Origin: JBEEOW01 sp041191405
GTDB taxonomy: Bacteria; Bacteroidota; Bacteroidia; Cytophagales; UBA9547
Assembly (NCBI GenBank): GCA_041191405.1
Contig: JBEEOW010000058.1
Location: forward strand, 1-9,667
Direction: 5' to 3'
DNA length: 9,667 nucleotides
Positions 1-4,742 of this stretch are shown in pieces. How positions within the stretch are numbered: the stretch's first letter is position 1; every line of letters starts with the position of its first letter. Made by a program: the position numbers and the translations under genes. Under the pieces are notes generated by a model. The model was not told where the DNA came from and did not search any database. It saw only the letters and a program-made list of their open reading frames with translations.

Positions 1-83
1 AAACTTGAACCTGTATCGATGTGCTCTTTACACACTAAATGTTTGAATGCTTCACTGTATACAACCTTTGTTCTTCCTTCCAT
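1..83 (-). CDS. IS3-family transposase OrfA, N-terminal 27 residues (partial)
   Basis: Reading leftward from the ATG at 83-81 gives MEGRTKVVYSEAFKHL followed by VCKEHIDTGSS, open to the window edge. The pattern K-V-x-Y-S-x-E/A-F-K is typical of the start of the helix-turn-helix OrfA (transposase_8 type) of IS3 elements, which binds the IS ends; OrfB, the DDE integrase, would follow off the edge. The ATG lies about 35 bases inside the presumed IS end, the usual compact layout. Only 27 residues are visible, so the family call rests on this short match and on the terminal sequence. Confidence 0.6.
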   Translation of the reverse strand, partial: MEGRTKVVYSEAFKHLVCKEHIDTGSS

Positions 84-118
84 TTTATGCTTACTTTGTG
101 TAAACCTATTTCAGGACA
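1..118 (-). mobile_element. End of an IS3-family insertion sequence, cut by the window edge
   Basis: The minus strand carries the beginning of an IS3-type OrfA (83 to 1) preceded by about 35 bases that fit an IS terminus. Read on the minus strand from 118 it starts tgtcctgaaatagg, a TG-beginning end of the sort seen in this family. The first base of the flanking gene fragment would then be about 119. The far end, the OrfB transposase and any target duplication lie outside the window, so the exact boundary is inferred, not proven. Confidence 0.6.
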
Positions 119-238
119 AGACACACCAACAAGGGCGGAAAACAGGAAGGTTTTACGGTTATAGATATTGGGAATCCAAATAACAAACCTTATAGTCATT
201 TTTATAACGGTGAATGTGTAAATATATTTGGTCAATAA
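119..238 (+). pseudogene. C-terminal remnant of a polymorphic (RHS-type) toxin
   Basis: The frame is open from after a stop at 101 (inside the IS) to the TAA at 236-238, with no start codon. It encodes a short lead (RHTNKGGKQ), then GFTVIDIGNP and later SHFYNGECVNIFGQ. The combination G-[FY]-T-V-I-D-[IL]-G-N-P ... FYxxE ... [IV]F resembles the extreme C-terminus of endonuclease-fold toxin tips on RHS and similar secreted proteins of Bacteroidota; this is recall of the pattern, not a search. The rest of the toxin is missing: the IS end lies directly upstream, and the first residues of the tail are encoded by a copy of a 19-base repeat. The stop is followed one base later by the ATG of the next gene, the tight layout of a toxin-immunity pair. 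The fragment cannot be an active toxin. Confidence 0.5.
123..141 (+). repeat. 19-base repeat, copy 1 (acaccaacaagggcggaaa)
   Basis: Identical, base for base, to 812-830. The core (accaacaagggc) also occurs at 786-797 and inverted at 738-749 and 768-779. This copy lies between the presumed IS end and the toxin tail and is read in frame with the tail. Confidence 0.85.
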
Positions 239-239
239 T

Positions 240-682
240 ATGGAAAAAGTAGTCAATCAATATTTAAAAGCGGTGTTATCAAATTTATTAAACAATAAAG
301 GGGTATTAATATTGGAACCTCTAAAAATTGAAAGTGAGTGGAGTGATTATTACTATAAATTTTCAGTTAAAAATGAATTTGATGTTATATTAACTTTTTT
401 TTAAACAAATTCAAATTCAGCAAAACTCATAGCTTCGGTGTCTGTATAAAGAATATCAAAATTAAAGATGATTTCATGTTAAGTGATTGGTTAAAATATG
501 AAGGTTATAAGTTCGATAAAGATCCATTTGATTTTGGAATCTATCATATTGATAATTTGGATATTCAAATTGAAGGTGTAATTAATTTTTTACATAATAT
601 TTTTGAAAATGAGAAGTTAAAAGAGATAATGAAGGGTAAATTTTGGGAAGAAACTCCATTTAATTGGGAAGGAATGAAGTAG
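240..682 (+). pseudogene. Possible immunity gene, split by a one-base frameshift in a T8 run
   Basis: The ATG at 240 lies one base after the stop of the toxin tail. Its frame gives 54 residues (starting MEKVVNQYLKAVLSNLLNNK) and stops at TAA 402-404, right after eight T (395-402). From the same T run the -1 frame continues as LNKFKFSKTHSFGVC, passes the ATG at 476, and runs without interruption to TAG 680-682, ending FWEETPFNWEGMK. One extra T would restore a single protein of about 147 residues. It has no signal peptide or membrane segment, is rich in aromatic and charged residues, and resembles in size and composition the cytoplasmic immunity proteins that follow polymorphic toxins. I do not recognise a specific immunity family; the role is inferred from position. 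The break could be a real mutation, slippage on the T run during expression, or a sequencing error in the homopolymer. Confidence 0.6.
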
Positions 683-737
683 GGATTTTTTTTCCGCTCT
701 TCCGAGTGTTTCAAATAGTTAATAATTAAAACGTTTT

Positions 738-827
738 GCCCTTGTTGGTGTTCCAAGTGCTACTGCCGCCCTTGTTGGTCTTATGACCAACAAGGGCAGC
801 GGCAGTGCAGAACACCAACAAGGGCGG
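738..827. repeat. Nested palindromic repeat (large two-tier hairpin)
   Basis: The outer arms gcccttgttggtgttc (738-753) and gaacaccaacaagggc (810-825) are perfect 16-bp complements. The inner arms gcccttgttggtc (768-780) and gaccaacaagggc (785-797) are perfect over 13 bp around a TTAT loop, and actgcc (762-767) pairs with ggcagt (801-806), leaving a 3-base bulge (798-800). The same core therefore occurs twice in each orientation, and the right outer arm is the 19-base repeat also found at 123. It lies in a 208-base non-coding stretch (683-890) and is GC-rich compared with its surroundings. It could be a REP-like or MITE-like element, a recombination site or a terminator; there is no T run immediately after it. 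Confidence 0.85.
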
Positions 828-890
828 AAATTGTTCAATAAAATTACATCAATACCAGTTCATGAATCATTTCGAGGTTAGGAAAGAGGT

Positions 891-1247
891 TTGGGAGGTA
901 TTGTGTATAAGTTTGAAGTTTCTGACCCTAAAACATATATAATTAAGGAATACAATACGAAAGCTAAAGAGGAAAATATTAAAGTTGAAAAAAAAGATGG
1001 AGATGATTTTGCTGTATTACTTGGAAGCGAAAGAAGGTGGTTGCCATCAAGTGGTGGTAATAAATCAAATGAAGAACAGTTAGTTTTAGATTTTGTTAAG
1101 AATATATTTATTACTTTGGAATTATATAAAATTTTAAATGAATTTTATGAAAATATAACGCCAGGGATTTATACTACTGATGGTTATTATTTTAGATATA
1201 GATTGACTGAAGAACAAGCTAAAAAAATGAATTATAAATGGTTTTAA
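891..1247 (+). CDS. Unrecognised small protein without an ATG start, probable gene remnant
   Basis: The frame opens after a TAG at 879 and runs to TAA at 1245, up to 118 residues if the TTG at 891 is used. A GTG at 903 preceded by gggagg (893-898) is another possible start. The only in-frame ATG lies six codons before the stop, which suggests that the true N-terminus is lost or that a frameshift is present. An ATG at 862 in another frame gives MNHFEVRKEVWEV just before this frame begins, and one added base near 890-900 would join the two. The product is soluble-looking, rich in Lys, Glu and Tyr, with no signal or membrane segment, and ends EEQAKKMNYKWF. Codon use is as AT-rich as the broken gene upstream. 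It may be a second immunity-type gene in the same debris; no family was recognised. Confidence 0.45.
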   Translation: MGGIVYKFEVSDPKTYIIKEYNTKAKEENIKVEKKDGDDFAVLLGSERRWLPSSGGNKSNEEQLVLDFVKNIFITLELYKILNEFYENITPGIYTTDGYYFRYRLTEEQAKKMNYKWF

Positions 1248-1301
1248 TTCTTATATCTAACATCTAAAATCTTCTAATCTATATAATACCTAAATAATCT
1301 T

Positions 1302-1329
1302 TTTGTTTAAAGCTTTATTCTTAAATTTG
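1302..1329 (+). promoter_or_regulatory. Possible lipA promoter (Bacteroidota type)
   Basis: TAAATTTG at 1322-1329 matches the -7 box TAnnTTTG. TTTG at 1302-1305 could be the -33 box, although the 16-base gap is shorter than the usual 19-21. Transcription would start near 1335, about 24 bases before the lipA ATG. AT-rich DNA makes chance matches likely. Confidence 0.4.
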
Positions 1330-1358
1330 TAAAAATTATATATACAAAAAATTTGGCT

Positions 1359-2240
1359 ATGATAGAATTGCCTGTAGTGCCCGCTGAAACTGTTGCAAGA
1401 GCAAAACGTCCTGATTGGTTGAGAGTTAAATTACCTGTTGGTCAGAGTTATGCAAATGTTCGTAAAATAGTAGATAACAATAAGTTACATACAATTTGCG
1501 AAAGTGGAAATTGTCCAAATATGGGCGAATGTTGGGGCGAGGGTACTGCCACTTTTATGATTTTAGGTAATGTTTGTACTCGTAGTTGTACTTTTTGTGC
1601 GGTGGCTACTGGTCGCCCAAATGAATATGATACCGACGAACCTCGTCGTGTGGCTGAAGCTATAAAATTAATGGGTGTAAAACATGCCGTTATTACTTCT
1701 GTAAATAGAGACGAGTTAAAAGATAAAGGTGCCGAAATTTGGTACCAAACTGTGGTTGAGGTTAAAAAATCGAGCCCAGAAACCACCATCGAAACATTAA
1801 TTCCTGATGTGCAAGCTAAATGGGAGCATTTATATAGAATGATTGATGCTGGTCAGGAAGTGGTTTCGCACAATATGGAAACAGTAGCTCGTTTGTACAG
1901 AAGAGTTCGTCCGCAAGCAAAATACGAGCGTTCTTTAGAGCAAATAAAATTAACCAAAGAGTACGGAAAACGCACAAAATCAGGTATTATGCTTGGTTTG
2001 GGCGAAACCCAAGAAGATGTTTTTCAAGCAATGGATGATTTAGTTGCCAACGGATTAGATATTTTAACCCTTGGTCAGTACTTGCAACCAACCAAAATGC
2101 ACCACGAAGTTATTGAGTTTATACATCCTGATACTTTTGCAATGTATCGTGAAGAAGGGTTGAGAAGAGGTTTGAAATATGTTGAATCAGGTCCCCTTGT
2201 TCGTTCGTCGTATCATTCGGAGAGACACGTAAATGTGTAA
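1359..2240 (+). CDS. lipA: Lipoyl synthase (radical SAM)
   Basis: LipA inserts two sulfur atoms into protein-bound octanoyl groups to make the lipoyl cofactor of pyruvate and 2-oxoglutarate dehydrogenases and the glycine cleavage system, in the cytoplasm. All the hallmark residues are present: the auxiliary-cluster motif C-x4-C-x5-C (C47, C52, C58 in CESGNCPNMGEC), the radical-SAM motif C-x3-C-x2-C (C73, C77, C80 in CTRSCTFC), and the C-terminal RSSY (282-285), which supplies the serine ligand of the auxiliary cluster. The length, 293 residues, is normal. The ATG at 1359 was chosen; a TTG two codons earlier is less likely. No lipB lies next to it. It stands alone between the accessory region and bshB1, with a repeat-rich 98-base gap downstream. 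Codon use is less AT-biased than in the ORFs on its left, consistent with a resident gene. Confidence 0.97.
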   Translation: MIELPVVPAETVARAKRPDWLRVKLPVGQSYANVRKIVDNNKLHTICESGNCPNMGECWGEGTATFMILGNVCTRSCTFCAVATGRPNEYDTDEPRRVAEAIKLMGVKHAVITSVNRDELKDKGAEIWYQTVVEVKKSSPETTIETLIPDVQAKWEHLYRMIDAGQEVVSHNMETVARLYRRVRPQAKYERSLEQIKLTKEYGKRTKSGIMLGLGETQEDVFQAMDDLVANGLDILTLGQYLQPTKMHHEVIEFIHPDTFAMYREEGLRRGLKYVESGPLVRSSYHSERHVNV

Positions 2241-2250
2241 TTGAAGTTAA

Positions 2251-2332
2251 GAGTTAAGGGTTTAGAGTTTATAGTTTTCAAAAATTGAAAATATAATTTA
2301 ACTCTAAACTCTAAACTCTAAACCCTAAACTA
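2251..2332. repeat. Heptanucleotide tandem repeat forming an inverted repeat
   Basis: Five 7-base units run from 2298 to 2332: ttaactc, taaactc, taaactc, taaaccc, taaacta. The sequence agggtttagagttt (2257-2270) is a perfect 14-bp complement of 2313-2326, and ttttca (2275-2280) pairs with tgaaaa (2286-2291), so the gap can fold into a long imperfect hairpin. It fills nearly all of the gap between lipA and bshB1 and ends only 6 bases before the bshB1 ATG. It may attenuate or terminate lipA transcripts, but it lacks a GC-rich stem. Confidence 0.75.
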
Positions 2333-2338
2333 AAAAAA

Positions 2339-3058
2339 ATGAAACTAGATATTCTCGTATTTGCTGCACACCCCGACGATGCTGAATTAGCATGTTCAGG
2401 AACGATAATGAAACATGTTGACCAAGGTTACAAAGTTGGTATTGTGGATATTACACAAGGCGATTTAGGAACTCGTGGTGATGTGCCAACTCGTATGAAA
2501 GAGGCAGAAGCATCAGCAAAAATATTGGGTTTATCGGCTAGAGAAAATTTAAAATTGCCTGATGGTAAGTTTGAAAATACTTTTGAATTTCAATTGCCAT
2601 TAATTGTTGCATTACGCAAATACCAACCCGAAATTGTTATTACCAATGCCTTGCACGATCGTCACCCTGACCATGGCAAAGGGCAGACTTTAGCATCGGA
2701 CGCTTGTTTTTTGGCAGGATTAAGAAAAATTGAAACATTCGACGAAAATGGCGAGCCACAAAAAGAATGGAGACCAAAATTCGTATATCAATATGTTCAA
2801 GATAGATACATAAAACCTGATTTTGTAGTTGACATTACAGGTTATTGGGATAGAAAAGTGGAGTCTATAAAAGCATTTGGATCGCAGTTTTACGACCCAA
2901 ATAGTACTGAACCTCAAACTTATATCTCTAATGCAAATTATTTCAACTATTTAGAAGCTCGGGCCCGAGAGTACGGACATGCGATAGGTGTTGATTTTGC
3001 CGAAGGGTTTACTTCACACCGTACTTTAGGAATTGATAATCTGTTTAATTTGAAATGA
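2339..3058 (+). CDS. bshB1: Bacillithiol biosynthesis deacetylase BshB1
   Basis: This zinc-dependent PIG-L/LmbE-type deacetylase removes the acetyl group from N-acetylglucosaminyl-malate, the second step in making the thiol bacillithiol, in the cytoplasm. The N-terminal strand LDILVFAAHPDDAE carries the zinc ligands H11 and D14 and the catalytic D13; HPDHGKG (109-115) supplies the third zinc ligand (H112). The motif GDLGTRG (41-47) is typical of BshB1 rather than of other LmbE proteins. The length, 239 residues, is normal. Neither bshA nor bshC is in the window, so the pathway would be completed elsewhere. The stop overlaps the start of the next gene by 4 bases (ATGA), suggesting translational coupling. 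The ATG at 2339 follows a run of eight A and has no Shine-Dalgarno site, as is common in this phylum. Confidence 0.93.
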   Translation: MKLDILVFAAHPDDAELACSGTIMKHVDQGYKVGIVDITQGDLGTRGDVPTRMKEAEASAKILGLSARENLKLPDGKFENTFEFQLPLIVALRKYQPEIVITNALHDRHPDHGKGQTLASDACFLAGLRKIETFDENGEPQKEWRPKFVYQYVQDRYIKPDFVVDITGYWDRKVESIKAFGSQFYDPNSTEPQTYISNANYFNYLEARAREYGHAIGVDFAEGFTSHRTLGIDNLFNLK

Positions 3059-3819
3059 AATTAAGGAAGTATTTATTTTTACTTTGCATTTTTTGTTCAA
3101 TCAAAACCTATTCGCAAATTTTAAATGTGGAAGGTTTTAGGTTAGAAAAAGATACTGCCCATGTATTTTTAGGCAATGCAGGTGTAGGATTTAGCACCAA
3201 AAAACAGCCAACCAACACACTTACTCGATTCAATACCAATATCAATGCTTGTTACTTAGCCGAAAAACATAGCTATATGGTTTTGAGCACTTTGGCATTT
3301 ACAAAAGTTACCAATGCTCAGGTTCAAAACGAAGGTTATGCCCATTTTCGAATCAATTTTAATAGGAGAAGAAAGTTTTCTCCAGAGTATTTTGCTCAAA
3401 TTCAATACGATAAAGGAAGGGGATTAGACAAACGATTACTTACAGGCGTAACCATGCGTGCACGTATTTTCTCAGATAAACATTGGAATATTTCAGCAAA
3501 TACTGGCTTAATGTGGGAAGAAGAAAATTGGAAATTAGGGACTGAATCAGCAAACAAAGATTTGGTTAAATCCACTTCAAATCTGACCATCAAAGCTAAA
3601 TTATTACCAAATGTAAGCTGGTTTTTTATCACATATTACCAAGCTCGTGTTGATGATTTATCACAAGCCAGATTTATAACTGATACATCTTTGCAATTGA
3701 AAATAACTAATCGTTTGGCTTTCAATACACAATATATTGCAACTTACGATACATCGCCAGTTATTGCTATACCAAAACTTATTTATTCATTAAATAGTAC
3801 AGTACAATATAATTTCTAG
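3055..3819 (+). CDS. DUF481-type outer-membrane beta-barrel protein
   Basis: Of 254 residues, the first 20 (MKLRKYLFLLCIFCSIKTYS) form a signal peptide with cleavage expected before Q21. The rest alternates short amphipathic strands and turns, with the central stretch NEGYAHFRINFNRRRKF, then EYFAQIQYDKG and LLTGVTMRARI, which fits the Bacteroidota DUF481 pattern. It ends in YNF, the terminal aromatic used as a barrel-assembly signal. The role of these barrels is not established; an outer-membrane location is likely. The start codon overlaps the bshB1 stop (ATGA at 3055-3058), so the two are almost certainly co-transcribed, but no functional link to bacillithiol is evident. No metal-binding or catalytic motif was seen. 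Confidence 0.75.
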   Translation: MKLRKYLFLLCIFCSIKTYSQILNVEGFRLEKDTAHVFLGNAGVGFSTKKQPTNTLTRFNTNINACYLAEKHSYMVLSTLAFTKVTNAQVQNEGYAHFRINFNRRRKFSPEYFAQIQYDKGRGLDKRLLTGVTMRARIFSDKHWNISANTGLMWEEENWKLGTESANKDLVKSTSNLTIKAKLLPNVSWFFITYYQARVDDLSQARFITDTSLQLKITNRLAFNTQYIATYDTSPVIAIPKLIYSLNSTVQYNF

Positions 3820-3896
3820 TATTTTTGTTGTAATAATATAATTTGTTGTTAGATGATTTTCAACGAAAATCAAAATCTATGTTTTCTTAATTGTTA

Positions 3897-3958
3897 AACC
3901 ACAATAGGTACATAAGTTTGATTATTAGTAGTTTAAAATCTATGTACCTATTGTGGTT
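3897..3958. repeat. 18-bp perfect inverted repeat with 26-base loop
   Basis: aaccacaataggtacata (3897-3914) is exactly complementary to 3941-3958. A degenerate third copy of the right-arm unit starts at about 3873 (aaaatctatgttttctta compared with aaaatctatgtaccta at 3935-3950). Elements of the kind 'aaccacaNagg...cata' are common between genes in Bacteroidota as degenerate palindromes (from memory). It lies in the 238-base gap 3820-4057, after the DUF481-type gene. It may end the upstream transcript, but it has no T run. Confidence 0.85.
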
Positions 3959-3982
3959 AAAAGTTCAATGAATTTAAATTTG
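3951..3982 (+). promoter_or_regulatory. Candidate promoter for the DUF3347-type lipoprotein
   Basis: TAAATTTG at 3975-3982 fits the -7 box TAnnTTTG, and TTG at 3951-3953 lies 21 bases upstream, the expected distance. The -33 box falls inside the right arm of the inverted repeat at 3941-3958, so folding or duplication of that repeat could affect this promoter. The leader would be about 70 bases. Confidence 0.45.
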
Positions 3983-4057
3983 GTAAAAAATAGTGGTTTT
4001 ATGCTAAAATCATTAAAACTTTAGACATCAGTTTAAACTGTAGTAAATAAGAAAGTT

Positions 4058-4657
4058 ATGAAAAAAATTATTTATGTAATTTCGTTTTTAGCATTAATTT
4101 TAAATGCTTGTAAATCAGAGAACAAAGCTAACGAAGAGGCGCAAAAAACTGCCGACGAAGCTTTTCCTGAAACAGAAGTTGTTCTCTCAAAAAGCGAACA
4201 AATTGTAAATGATGCTTTTGCAAAAGAATATACCGCTGTTTTAGATCAATATTTTGAATTGAAAGATGCTTTGGTTGAAACTGATTCGGTTAATTCTATA
4301 AAAAATGCAAAACTATTGATTGCAAAATTTGATGCAGTTAATACAAATAATTTACCAGATTCAATGTCAAATTATTGGAAAGAACAAATTGATATTATTG
4401 AATTGATTTTACAAAAAATTATTTCGGCACAAAGTATAAAACATCAAAGAACTGAATTTTATGCTTTAAGTGAAGATATGCTTGAATTGTATAGAAAATT
4501 AGGCTTGAAAGAAAAAATTGTATATAAACAATTTTGCCCTATGGCTTTTGACGATAAAGGAGCTTTTTGGTTGAGTAATTCAGATGATATTTTGAACCCT
4601 TATTTTGGTAGTGAAATGTTGCATTGTGGTGAGGTTCAAGAAAAAATCCAGAATTAA
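4058..4657 (+). CDS. DUF3347-type lipoprotein
   Basis: Residues 1-17 are a lipoprotein signal peptide with lipobox LNAC (C18), so the mature 182-residue protein should be lipid-anchored. The lysine after C18 does not by itself tell which membrane. From about 55 to 195 it follows the DUF3347 layout: a helical part (YFELKDALVETDS, about 65-77; RTEFYALSEDMLELY, 131-145), then QFCPMA (158-163), GAFWLSN (168-174), ILNPYFG (178-184) and EMLHCGEV (186-193). DUF3347 is often found fused to or near copper and heavy-metal efflux proteins (CusB type). The conserved C160, M162, M187, H189 and C190 would suit metal binding; this is inference. No efflux genes are nearby, so it stands as a single gene with its own likely promoter. 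Confidence 0.8.
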   Translation: MKKIIYVISFLALILNACKSENKANEEAQKTADEAFPETEVVLSKSEQIVNDAFAKEYTAVLDQYFELKDALVETDSVNSIKNAKLLIAKFDAVNTNNLPDSMSNYWKEQIDIIELILQKIISAQSIKHQRTEFYALSEDMLELYRKLGLKEKIVYKQFCPMAFDDKGAFWLSNSDDILNPYFGSEMLHCGEVQEKIQN

Positions 4658-4742
4658 GAAACCTTTAAAATATTTTTTATTGTTTATAAAATAACTTTAA
4701 ATAGTAATTTTTCGTTTTATTCGAACCAAATTGAAATGTGTT

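Noticed and set aside
35..256. Minus-strand ORF of 73 residues overlapping the toxin tail
   Set aside because: It lies antisense to the better supported toxin tail and IS end, and uses a different frame from the transposase OrfA start at 83.
565..756. Minus-strand ORF of 63 residues
   Set aside because: It is a shadow of the immunity-like frame on the + strand and starts inside the palindromic repeat.
738..827. CRISPR array
   Set aside because: Copies of the core are in both orientations and without regular spacers; the arrangement is a nested palindrome.
1448..1789. Minus-strand ORF of 113 residues
   Set aside because: Antisense shadow of lipA, whose motifs on the + strand are unambiguous.
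2298..2332. True telomeric repeat marking a replicon end
   Set aside because: Only five imperfect units, internal between two housekeeping genes on continuous sequence.
4680..4712. Promoter for the six-repeat gene (TTG at 4680, TAATTTTT at 4705)
   Set aside because: The -7 box lacks the final G and the spacing is 22; too weak to list.
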